Shown: positions 47,445-58,500 of the stretch, one piece after another | How positions within the stretch are numbered: the first letter of the stretch is position 1 | How the letters are laid out: each line of letters opens with the position of its first letter | Assembly (NCBI GenBank): GCA_016081115.2 | Contig: JABTTQ020003020.1 | Span: 107,364 to 171,363 of the forward strand | Direction of reading: 5' to 3' | DNA: 64,000 nucleotides | Source: Rehmannia glutinosa | Taxonomy: Eukaryota > Streptophyta > Magnoliopsida > Lamiales > Orobanchaceae | The notes under the pieces: model-generated | The model's database searches: none | The model's input: the letters and a program-made list of their open reading frames with translations, nothing else | Told to the model about the DNA's origin: nothing | Translations under genes and position numbers: made by a program

Positions 47445-47860
47445 ATCCTTTTAAAACTCGCTTCTAAAACAATAAGACAACGGTTTTGATGCGATGTCTT
47501 TGAATTAAACGACACCGGTTTAAAACCGGTGTGAACCAGCGATGTCTATTCACCATAGACACCGGTTTCGAGCCAGTGTCTTTAGATGAAACGACACCGG
47601 TTTAAAACCGGTGTTTTGATGCGGTGTCTATTCATCTAAAGACACCGGTTTCAAACCGGTGTCAAATACATAAACTTTTAACATCGGGGTCTAAGGGGAT
47701 ATTTTATCTCTACGACACCAGTTTAAAACCGGTGTCTTTCAAGGAAACGGCACTGGTTCTCAACCGCTGTCAAAAAGTTCAGACTTTTAACACCAGTGGC
47801 TCTAACACCGGTTGTTTTACTAATAGACACCGGTTTAAAATCGGTGTCTATCAACATTTT
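47445..47860. repeat. Right subterminal repeat array of the CACTA element
   Basis: Dense GACACCGGTTT/AAACCGGTGTC palindromes, for example at 47509-47531 and 47640-47662, plus degenerate copies up to the right end. Confidence 0.85.
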
Positions 47861-49337
47861 TGTAGTAGTGCTTGAAGTTTTTTATAATGCAACTTTAGCC
47901 TTTTCTGGATCTCATTATCCAACAACAAATTTGTATTTTCCTCAAGTCTTTTTGATTCAATTGAAGTTGCATGAGGAGTCTAAAAGTCTTGATCTTTATA
48001 TGAAAATGATAGCTGGTTAAATGTTTGTTAAGTTTAACAAATATTGGTGAGAGTTCAATGTCTTGTTAGCCATTGTTGTGGTATTTGATCTTCGATACAA
48101 GATTCAATTTTTTGAATTCAGCTACAGAAAGCTTTGTGGTTATGGGTGACAAGAAATAATAAAGGTTAAGGAAACACTTTTTAGCCTTTTTGATGAGTAC
48201 ATGAAAGATTCAAAGACATCTCCATCATCATCTTCATGTTCCCGAGGTAGTAATGAGGTCCATTCTCGCAAAACCGTGGCTGATAATGACATACAATCTT
48301 GAAGTGTTTTCAAGGTATGATATTAAACTCTTGGTATTTTATTATCTTACTATTTCAATCTTTTTATATCATTTTAAATATTTTATCTAACTTTTAGTTT
48401 GTATTACTTATATATTAGGAGTTCGATGAACTTGAAGTTTGCGAGTTTGCTGGTAATGCTCCAAGAAGTCAGTGGAATTGTATTTAGAGAATCCAAGAAG
48501 TATAAGAACATCTTCAATTAATGTACTTAACTTTTGGAGATCTCAGCAATATAGATATCCAGAACTAGCTAGATTAGCAAGGGATGTTCTTAGTGTTCCA
48601 GTTTCAACAGTTGCATCTGAATCAACTTTTAGTCTTGGTGGTAGAATTCTTGACCAATATCGTAGTTCAATGTCTCCCCAAATTGTTGAAGCCTTGATAT
48701 GTAGTCGAGATTGGTTTTTTGGAGAAAAAGTAAAGTATTTAGTGTTAATGCTTATTGATCTATCCAAGATTATATTTTCATTGTATGTTTTTCGTTTTCT
48801 TACAGAAATATCACAAGTAAATATTGAAGAAGTAACTGAAGACATTATGGTTGTAAATCTCGACAAAGGCGATGGAGAAATTTTATTGGTTGAAGAAGAA
48901 AATTCTAACCAACTATAATTTGGTGTTAGGATGTTTTGCAATTTAAAATTTTAGCCACCGAATGTTTTATGCTAATTAGAAGAAGTAACTGGATGTTTTA
49001 TGCTAATTTTGGCCACTGAATGTTGGTTTAAGATAATTCACTTTGGACAATTGTTTTTTAAGATTTTTCATGTTTGTAGTTTAATTTGGTGACTGTGGAT
49101 TATTTTGTGATTGACTGTAATTTGTTTTGTAATTTCTGTATATATAAATTAATAGATGATTTGTTCTAGGCTAAAAAATACTGGATGATCGTGTTTGGGT
49201 TATCCATGTATTAATCGGATTGTATTGGTTGACCCATCGCCATTATCGTATACTTAAACAGTCGTGTTCGGGTTATATTTCGTAATTATCATTCACCCAC
49301 GGAACCCAAACACGTTCCATCTACCCCTACTCGATAG

Positions 49338-49667
49338 TCACACGACTCTAATTCAATTTAATTTATTGAAATACAATTCAAACTAAAATTTCATTTCTTA
49401 TCCTTTTAAACCATCACCTCAATTATAAAAATAATCCCAAACATTATTTAAGAATTATACTGTAAAATAACATTAAAACTGGTTAACTCCCCGCTGAAAA
49501 TTGAAATTTCAATTAAATAAGTGCATTTATCTTAGGTTTTCTAATAAATATTTGTCATATAAAATGAAATAAAATAATTAACAAGCTCAGATTGCTGGGA
49601 TGGAAACGGCGAAGTCAGCAAGGCAGCTGATCAGTTAACCCAATTCCTCCTCAATTTGCCCGTTCCG
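49338..49667 (+). promoter_or_regulatory. ALG8 upstream region and leader with a short upstream ORF
   Basis: AT-rich DNA between the hAT TSD and the ALG8 start. In the leader, ATG 49600 opens a 12-codon frame (METAKSARQLIS) closed by TAA at 49636-49638, ahead of the main ATG at 49668. The hAT element ends only about 330 bp before the ALG8 ATG. No clear TATA box position can be assigned. Confidence 0.45.
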
Positions 49668-52600
49668 ATGAGGAAAACCCCAAATGACCGCCGCCAGATC
49701 GGCGGCATATGGTGGCCGGCCCTCGTAGCCACCTCCGTTAAACTCCTCCTGATCCCCGCCTACCGCAGCACCGATTTTGAAGTCCACCGCCATTGGCTAG
49801 CCCTCACTCACTCTCTCCCCTCTCCCAATGGTACTCCGACACCACCAGCGAATGGACCCTCGATTACCCTCCTTTCTTCGCTTACTTCGAGAAATTCCTC
49901 TCTTTCTTCGCATCCAGAGTGGACTCCACCATGACCGACCTCAACCGCGGCCTCAATTACGCCTCCCACTCGCCATCCTCTTCCAGCGCCTCTCCGTCAC
50001 ATTCTCCGACTTTGTTTTGGTCTATTCGGTGTATAGATTGACTGGAAACAGAAATTTGAGTAATAAATTTGAGAGGTTCTTGATCTGGTCATTGGTTATT
50101 TGGTCGCCTGGGTTGTTTATTGTGGATCATTCGCATTTTCAGTACAATGGGTTTCTGTTGGGGATGCTGTTGTTGTCCATTTCGTTTTTGGAGGAAGGAA
50201 GAGATTTGATTGGAGGGTTTATCTTCGCGGTTTTGCTTTGTTTTAAGCATCTCTTTGCTGTGGCCGCGCCGGTGTATTTTGTCTACTTGTTTAGACATTA
50301 TTGTAGGGGTGGGTTTGTTAAGGGATTTGCGAAGTTGGTGCTTATGGGGAGTGCAGTTTTGGCGGTGTTTGCTGCGGCCTACGGGCCATTTTGGTACTAT
50401 GGTCAGGTAAATGTTTGTCTCTTTCTATGCAAATTGTTATGTTGATTTAGAGTGTGACATGATATAATCTGTGCCAAATTGTTCCTTCTGGTTGATTAAT
50501 TGTTCGAATTTAAAATAGACTGTTGAATGGGGTGTCAATTTCCTATTATTTACCTTTGTATTTGCTGTGATTTTGATATTTTTCCGGGTTAGTAGATGTT
50601 ATACCGTTGGATCAACACATACACACACATCCACATGGGTGTGTGTTAATCCAATGTTATAAAACCCACTTGGGTAGCATCGACTTACACATGTTTTCCA
50701 TCACACCCTATTTATTTCTGTTTATGTCACACATCAAGTTCAAATGAACTGTTGTTTAGTGGAGTATATCTCCAGCTGGAAATTGGGATGATAAGTTGAT
50801 TTCTGCAAATCTTGATACATTTGGAAATTGATGGATTTAGTGGTACAACAAGTTATTTTGATATTGTACTGTAGTCTGTTGTTTTCAGAATTTATAAAAT
50901 AGATAATACTTTTTCTTCTTCTTTTGAATTGATTATTTATTGCCATTTTTTAATTATTTTAATCGTTGTCTGATTTGCTAAGCAGCGAATTGCTATCTCT
51001 ATATTTTGTTTGTAAAATCAATTTCACTATCAGAGATGAATACAATGATTTAGTTAAAACGTTTCCTTAGATTGCATACTGTTGCTATCAGGCATTGGAT
51101 TAAATTGTGCTGTATTTCACTTGTTACCTTGCAGATACAACAAGTTCTCCGTCGCATGTTTCCTTTTGGCAGGGGACTCTGCCATGCTTATTGGGCTCCA
51201 AATTTCTGGGTATTCTATATAATGTTGGATAAATTTATGGCATTTATGCTTGTGAAACTAGGTTTCAATATCCAAGCACCAAAAGCTTCATTCACTGGTG
51301 GTCTGGTGGGGATTCCTCACCTTTTGCTGTATTACCTACGGTAAACTATATCTATTATATGATGATGTTTTCTACTATAGTTGTTTTCATTGTGGGTAAA
51401 CCAACAAGCAAGTCATTGTTAAGGAATATTCATTTACTTGCAACTCTGATTCCATCAGTCTTGCAACAAAAGTGATGTCAGGAAACTCAGACCACTTCTA
51501 TGATTCTTTTGGCTTCAAGGGTTTGTCGTCGTATTTTACATTCCTTGTCAAAAAGTTCTGTTGTGTACTAATATCTTGGTTGTAAACTTTGTTATAGTTC
51601 ATATATTAAGATTTACATGAAATAAAGAATGATATTTGATTTAGTAATTAATATAGTGCAGATTGATATGTGAAATAACAAGAACAGTTTTTGATTTATT
51701 ACATAATAAAATGCAGATCACCCCTTTGATTACATTAATCACGGTCCTCTTGGCAATATCTCCTTGTCTTGTAAAGGCTTGGAGGAATCCCCAACCAAGG
51801 ATGGTCTCTAGATGGGTGTCCTATGCATATACATGTGGCTTTCTATTTGGGTGGCATGTTCATGAAAAGGCATCCCTTCACTTTGTGATTCCCCTTGCCA
51901 CGACATCCTTGAAAAGTGTGGATGATGCCAAGCATTACTTCCTTTTGTCCATAGGTACGATAATACTCTTTAATCTTTTTAAAGCATACAACCATTGTTA
52001 ATCTTTATATTGTACTATGAAGACCTGGATGTAATGATACTAGTCCGTAAGAGAATCTTCGATTATCCCCTAATTTTCTACTATAGCCTCCCAGATGGGG
52101 GCGGAGCGAATTAGAGTTTCCTTAGGTGGCAGCTGAGCTCTTCTTGACAGACCTTTGCTAGTCTCTTGTCCTCTGGATTGAACTGTTTTCTACTTTTATA
52201 ATATAGATGGTATCATAGTTAACATTGACTGGTGGGTAAGTTTGTTATTTTCTCTCAAATTGTATGCATATTTTTGTAATTGAAAAATATTCGTCAATTC
52301 AATTTACATGGTTGTCCTGAATTTTGATTTGTAATATTGATAATTTCAAGTTTAGTGATGTTGATGCATGAATAAGATAAGTCCAGTTATTTCTCCCGAT
52401 TACGACTCTCTAAAAAAACAATTCTGCAAGTTTTGTCTATGGAGGATATTGATTGCTCAAGGCTAACTTCACTTCTTCAGTCACATGCAAGCACAGATAA
52501 CCCTTTGAATCATTTTCACTATTTTGAGGAAGAGAAAAATAAAAGTGGCACATCAGGAATCCTTCAGCACAAAACAGCTCTGAATTTCCGTTCTACGAGT

Positions 52601-53701
52601 TCGTTAAGGACTTGAAAACCATATACTAGGTTTGAGATTCTTTTGCAATAATTGTAGAAATCTTAAATTTTATGACTTTGATCCAAGCCTCTTATAATCT
52701 GTTGTAAGTGGGAGTGGACTCAAGAATTTCACATGGGAGCATGATTAAGCCAATTTAAAGCAGGCATGTATACGGCAGTAATAAGCAAGCCAAAAGCCCA
52801 AAACCAATTTTGGGGTCTGTTCCCATGTAGTTGCTCGGTCCTGTTTATCACTAATTATGGCAGTAATAAGCAAGCCAAAACATTTTTTTGGACTTGAAGG
52901 CTTCATTTGTGTGCTCTTTTTGATTGAGTCGATATCATCTTTATTTTGGGTTTTAAAAATATATATGCAAAAATTGAAAGCTATATAATTGTTTGGTTGG
53001 GCACAATGAAACTCCGATAACCCTGCAATGATGGGGTACCATACCTTTAACTGTAAAAAGCTTCCGTGTTTCTCCCCACATCTTTGTCAATATTCCTGAT
53101 AAAGAATATGAAGTGTTGTAGTGTTCTATCCACTGGTTTTGTGAGGATAGGAAGCGGTTTAACACCAACTTCCAGGTGTAGCTACTTAAATCTTGGCATT
53201 TTCAGAGAATAGTGAAATGCAATTATCTACTTTCATTTACGTTTATTGTTGATGTTATTTGGTAGTGGTGATATTTAACGTTGATGTAAATGTGTTGGTG
53301 AGCTAACACAAATCTCCTTTATAATATGCAGTGTCTTGCTACTCGCTTTTCCCTCTTCTGTTTGAAGCCCAAGAATATCCAATTAAAGTTCTACTTCTGC
53401 TTCTACACGTCATTCTGATTTTTTCGGTTTTCCTCATGTTTTACTGGGAAAACTACCTCAACGACACACGATGTCAAGGAAAGAGAGAATAAATTGAGCG
53501 TTCTGCTTTTCATATTGGATGGCTTGGAAATTTCTACCTGTTTGGCTTATTAATTGTTGAGATATGGGGACAGTTTCTGCATCATATCATTTTTGGTGAT
53601 CGGCTTCCTTCTTACCCCTTATGATGATTTCTATTTATTGTGCGCTAGGAATGATATACTCATGGATATGGCAACTCAGACAGATTTTCTTGACAGACTG
53701 A
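49668..53701 (+). CDS. ALG8: ALG8 dolichyl-P-Glc:Glc1Man9GlcNAc2-PP-dolichol alpha-1,3-glucosyltransferase, with frame breaks
   Basis: This ER membrane enzyme adds the second glucose to the lipid-linked N-glycan precursor. Exons: 49668-50406, 51135-51340, 51717-51954 and 53332-53701, all GT-AG. Diagnostic segments are KLLLIPAYRSTDFEVHRHW, WTLDYPPFFAYFEKFLSFFA, DHSHFQYNGFLLGMLLLS, FKHLFAVAAPVYFVYL, MFPFGRGLCHAYWAPNFWVF, GFLFGWHVHEKASLHFVIPL and IVEIWGQFLHHIIFGDRLPS. HFQYNG and HVHEKA are family motifs, and many hydrophobic segments fit a multi-pass protein. Reading through needs one extra base at each of four places: CCCC near 49825, about 49975, GGGG near 51310, and about 53622. In addition an in-frame TAA (53490-53492) precedes the last ~70 codons. 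Splice sites are intact. It is either an intact gene with sequence errors or a young pseudogene. Confidence 0.9.
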
Positions 53702-55584
53702 TTTGTAGCTTAATTGCTCGACTTGTGTAGCTGGGATCATCGGTGCACAGATAACTGACAAGTGAGGATTTTTCTTTTTGTTGTACTTTTTCTTTGATCA
53801 TAACTGTAATCTTTAATCTCAACTTTTATATCACGGACAGAAGAGATCACTGTTGTGCATGACAAAGTATGATGTACGAGAAAGCAATAGGGATAAATTC
53901 TTACACCATTTTTCTTGTTTATGAATTATGATTAAGGTGATGGACATTGTGAATTGTGATTACTGATAATTTTCAGGGTAGGACTCAATTTCTAAATTTT
54001 TAGACTTTTTGAGAGCCTCCCCATCCCCCCGTCTTTCATGACGATCAAAAGAGAAAAGATTGATTGTAATTTTGTTTTATTATCTCGTGTGTGTGTGTGT
54101 GTGTGTTCTTTTTATGGGGCCGGTGGTGATAACCTCACCTTTTATTGATGGTGTTGTAAAAATTGGTCTCTATAGATAATTTTGTCCAAATCGGTGAGAC
54201 AATTTTGTCCAAATTAGAAACAATAGAAAAGTAGTAAAGAAAACGCTGGCTGTCTGACAAGTCAAATCGATCTTTGCAATCTTGCCTTTTACATTTCAAT
54301 AGGCGGTCAGAAAAAAAGTGGCTATCTTTGGCCAAATCTGATTAGAAACAATAGAAAAGAAAATTAGTTTTTTCTTCACTTTTTGTGCCTTGGCACATGC
54401 TTCATCGTGTTAGGCAAACCTTTGAGACCCTTTGTCTTTATTGACTCACAAGAACACTAAATTGGCATAAAAATCGTTCTTTACTATTCTTTCAAAACTA
54501 TTTTACATTTCAATATACGGATGTGACAGAAAATCTAAGATTTATGTGGCTATCTTTGCACATTTTGAATGAAATGAATCTGATTAAAATTTTGAACAAA
54601 GGAAATTTATGGCTTTTCAAAAAAAATTGTTAAAACTACGAATATTAAACATTTTTTGGGGAGAAAAATCTATATCAAAAGATCATCTTATAAATGGATT
54701 TATGAAAGGTAAAACTAGGATTGGAAGAAAATTCAAGTTATTTAATATTTGACCCCAGAACAATCGCTGGATCGATTTTTAATTATTAGTCTAATCAAGA
54801 TCAAATATAAATTTTAAAGCTTGAAAACATTTACAAAAGTCTGATCAATAAAGTGTTTCACTCGATTGGTTTACATTGGGAACCAATTTACTTGCAAAAC
54901 TTTTGTTTGAGAGTCGAACTAGAAAAACACCTTATTTATTCTACGAGATTGTCAAAATACAAAGTTTTGGTGGGTCGTGTGCGTATGAAGACGATAATAG
55001 ATAACTATTTGAAAATTTTATTTATTTGTTTGTTTTTGGGCTTGTCAATATATACCCTATACATTATGGAGAAAAAATTATATGAATAGAGTTTTTTATT
55101 ATTTTTTTATTATTATTTGTTAACTTTTAGATTATAGTAATCTGTATAGAAAGAATCTCTGATTTATCTAAAAAAATATATTGTATAGATAAAATCCTTG
55201 ATTTTGGATTAATTACTATCCTTTATATTAGAAAATGTGAAATATATATATTTATGGTTGCTATAAGAATAAATATGAAGCCGCTACATGGACATAGAAG
55301 AATGGGTAATCGCCACATGTCTGGAAGTAATAAGTGATGACATATGGTACCTACAACGTTTCCCTAAAAATCCAAATTTCCCAAAATGTATGCCCAATTT
55401 TAGAAAAAGAAAATGGAAAAATCCAGTTATTCGATTTGGAATGAGTGTGCTGTGTTGTAGAGTTGCTGGGCCTAACATCCATCGCACGTTCACATGCCAA
55501 ATTGCCAACGCCTTTTTTAATCGTCGCTCTAATTCACTTGCTTTTTTCTAACATCTCTAATTTCTTGGAAAAACCCGAAAAATA
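53702..55584. other. Spacer between ALG8 and the RING gene
   Basis: AT-rich, no gene seen. It holds a (GT)10 microsatellite at 54087-54106. Degenerate direct repeats at about 54285-54360 and 54500-54575 share ttttacatttcaata and gtggctatctttg. The last 300 bp should hold the RING gene promoter, but I cannot place elements firmly. Confidence 0.5.
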
Positions 55585-58500
55585 ATGGGTTCGAGCAGCA
55601 GTCATCTGGTTTCCTCAGAATCACCATCGCCAATAAAATTGTCCGGTTCTGGTGGGTCCATACTCAATCGCACCAAGCGCAAGCTTTCTCTCTGTTTTGT
55701 GGCGTTTTCACTTCAAAGTCAACCTTTCAGGTACTCTGATATATTTATTTATTCCTTTTTTAAGGGGTTAGAAATGCACAATCCATCATATATCCGATTC
55801 TTGTATGTATTCTATTCGTATGTGTGTTTTTCGTAGTTATGTGTTCTTGATGATTGTGATCGTGGTTTTCTTGATTAAATGAACTGTTAATGATGAATTG
55901 CTGGAATTTTGATAGGTTAATTTTTTATTTGTTTGGGCTGGATAGATGATTGAGTATTATTCTTTGATATTTAAATGAGCCAAAAAAAACTTGTATTATG
56001 ATTATCAACATATTTTTCTGTTTTTGAGGAGCGGAGTGGGAGGGCGTATAAGGAAGCGTTTGTGGGTAAGGGGCAGGAAATGTTCTCTTTATGCATGGAC
56101 TTGCTGCAATTTACTTTTGAATTATTTATTCTAACTCATTTTAATTAGTTTATATGCTGTTTGATCACTTGTATTGCTTGGGATCAAAATGCATTTGAAG
56201 TGCCCCAGCACTAAACCAAATAATGGACGGTGAACCGAGAGCTTATGGTAATAGATGTATAGTGGACCATTACAATACTCTGTTTTGGATAGGACTCTTA
56301 GAATCAAAGTTATCATTTGCAAGAGATATTTTTGAGTAACCGGAAAATAGTCCTCGGTTGCTTTATCTTCAGCATGGCATATTCCGTTTTCCTTAAGCTG
56401 TTTCCATTTGCAGTTTTAAGGTGTACCGGTTTCTTTGAGATTTTTCCTATAACATGATCTTATTAAGAAATTGCTCAATGTGCTTACCTTTGCTAGATTT
56501 TAGTGTGGCATCAATTAATCTCATTTTTATGTAACAAAGCTTGTGTAACTCTTCTTCAAACTGACATTGACACTTCATAAATTTGTTCCCAGAAGCTGGA
56601 GGAGTGTCGAGAAATCATCCATTAGCTGTACAGAATACTTAACTCCATTTGATGCTCCTCAAAACTCCACCTTAGAACCTTCTTCAGTTATCACCTCAGA
56701 AACGGGCGTCTCGAGAACCATACATCAGAATGGGGACTCCTCTGAAAGAAATAGTTGTGTTATTGAGGAAGCTTTTCTTGAATCTGATCTTTTAAATGTT
56801 CAAACAAGAAGAGATTTTGAACCACTCCCACATCAGGTAATGTATTCGTTGTAGGTGTGTAAACAAATAGAGTTAGAGCCGATCATAATACTGTTCAAGC
56901 TTGTTTAATTTTTACCATGAGTTTGGTTTAATATTAATCGAATTGAGCTCGAACTAGTTTTAGTTGAGCGAATATGAATTGAGCTCGAGTAGTTTGATAT
57001 CTTTACATGTCTTTTATTATTTTTTACTAATAAAGTTGAGCTCGAGCCGAATTTTACATCTTATCAAACGAGAAAATGTGTTCAAGCTTAATAGATATAT
57101 TAACGAATCTAGTTCAAAAGGGCTTTTAACCAACAATTCCGAGCTGAGCACCGAGTAGCTTGGTTTTTTGTTTTTTAATCCTAATTCATTGTGATTGCAT
57201 TAATTTTAACCGGGATATTAATCATGATATCATGAGTGCTTCTTATGACAGCCTGCTCAAGAATCAGTTTCCGCAGCTGTTGATGCTCGTGATGCAATGA
57301 CAGGAAGCACAACTTTCATTCGTTCAGGTCATGATCAGTCAACCAGTCAGGCCGAGGGCCCCACCATTTCGCAGGCATACTCAGATGATCTCGATTATAA
57401 CCAGGATGCAGTTGTGGGCTACAATGGTCCCGATTTAAGGTCTCTTTCTATTGTTTCTGATTCTTTACCACAATTTCGATTTCCTGGGGATGATGACGAC
57501 CATGCTCACGTGACAACCACTTCTAGTTCAGGATTTCTTGTGTCTGATAGTGACCAGGATTTGACAAGTGGAGATTTGATTCATCTTGATTTGGTGAGTA
57601 TTTCTTCCAACTTCTTGTCGAAATAAATAACCGCATGAAACAAGAAGAAACAGTAGGAGGCTATTTTGGGATGCTTTATCAAGACGCAGCTTTAGAAGGC
57701 ATAATAGTGATTCCCGTCGATTGTTTTGCCACTGGTGTTGCTGATGATGTGGAGTCCCATGACAGATGGCTTCTTGATTTTAGTGGTGATTTCCATTACA
57801 ATGGAGGTGGTCGTGATTTTGATTCCTTCAGTGCTAGACTTCACCGAAGAAATGAAAGGAGATGGCTGTTGAGACCAGAGGTGAGATATTGCATTGTTTT
57901 CATTATCTTTTTATTTTTTTTAATTTGGTTTCTTATAAAATAAAAAAATCCTGGTGAGATATTTATCTAGTTCCTATTTCCTTTTACAAATATCAAACTG
58001 GGGTCTCCTAATCCTATTGGGAACACAGTGGTATGCATCCTAGCATTGTTTTGAAGGTAAAAGCCCCTTGTTGTGATAGCTTAGTTAAGAATTTATGCTG
58101 AGATTTTTAACCAGACGAAGTAGCCCGGTTCAAAGTTGTTTTTGGCTCTTCATTTTTTTAATTTGGCAAAAGTTGTGTTTTCCATGAGAGCGTAATTATG
58201 CTGTCTAATCTTTTTCTTCTTTTATCTCTTTCAATTGTTTTTAGTTTTTCTTTGTTTATTTTTGTTTGGCAGGGAGGGTTTGGGTTTTTAATTTTGTTTT
58301 ATTTTTTTTTGCTCTGAATATTTCATGCTTGTATCCAGTACTCTGGAAGGGTGGTCTGTGGTCAAGCTTTTATCTGATACACATATTTGTGTCCTCTGCA
58401 AAATCTACCTGGAAATGGAGATAGCCATGTTACATTTCCGGCAATCATGAAAGATTCGTTCAGAAAACTTATATGATTAAAAACTTTTAGATTTTGAATC

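Larger units (their letters stand above)
43428..47870 (+). mobile_element. Non-autonomous CACTA (EnSpm) element carrying host gene fragments
   Basis: It starts CACTACAAGAAAA and ends TTTTTGTAGTAGTG. The 3-bp TSD CTT (43425-43427 and 47871-47873) is perfect, and removing the element rejoins the hAT frame. Both ends carry arrays of GACACCGGT/ACCGGTGTC palindromes. No TNP1/TNP2-like frame is visible. The interior has pieces of at least three unrelated plant genes with introns, so the captured DNA was genomic. Orientation is set by the captured genes, all on the plus strand. Confidence 0.9.
42175..48918 (+). pseudogene. hAT transposase gene, disrupted
   Basis: The coding parts lie on both sides of the CACTA insertion. 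A BED zinc finger (about 42330-42460) reads SRVWSHF and CECKKCGRKYP, followed by a distal His/Cys (LIRHVKNC). The RNase-H-like transposase core includes RICLTSDAWTS (about 42785-42815), VPPPHNGVSLAEKI, ITLDNANANDVCAEIL (42990-43040) and AHILNLIVQDGLKEID (43108-43150). DVPTRWNSTYKMLSSALYYR follows (43270-43330). After the insertion, ATLAFSGSHYPTTNLYFPQV (47890-47950) and the hATC dimerisation domain (48472-48720, YPELARLARDVLSVPVST, ASESTFSLGGRILDQYRSSM) complete it. Breaks at 42650, 42890, 43098 and 48020-48470 make it inactive. Confidence 0.88.
41169..49329 (+). mobile_element. hAT superfamily DNA transposon, split by a CACTA element
   Basis: A perfect 8-bp TSD CTCGATAG flanks it (41161-41168 and 49330-49337). 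The ends are TAGGGGGACA and, inverted, TAGGGGTAGA. The subterminal regions (41200-41330 and 49170-49320) are rich in GGGTT/GACCC motifs in both orientations, probable transposase binding sites. It encodes a BED-finger/hATC transposase and is about 3.7 kb without the CACTA insertion. Confidence 0.92.

Noticed and set aside
43440..47860. Regularly spaced repeats that look like a CRISPR array
   Set aside because: They are palindromic subterminal repeats of a CACTA element with TIRs and a TSD, in a plant genome, with uneven spacing.
52433..52615. 60-codon frame in ALG8 intron 3 as an extra exon
   Set aside because: Exons 3 and 4 join in frame across the intron (SI-VSCYSLF) and the frame resembles no ALG8 segment.
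49668..53701. ALG6 rather than ALG8
   Set aside because: The segments around HFQYNG, MFPFGRGLCHAYWAPNFW and GFLFGWHVHEKASLH fit the plant ALG8 branch as I know it. A tree with both paralogues would settle it.
54087..54106. (GT)10 tract as a regulatory or telomere-like element
   Set aside because: An ordinary microsatellite with no supporting context.
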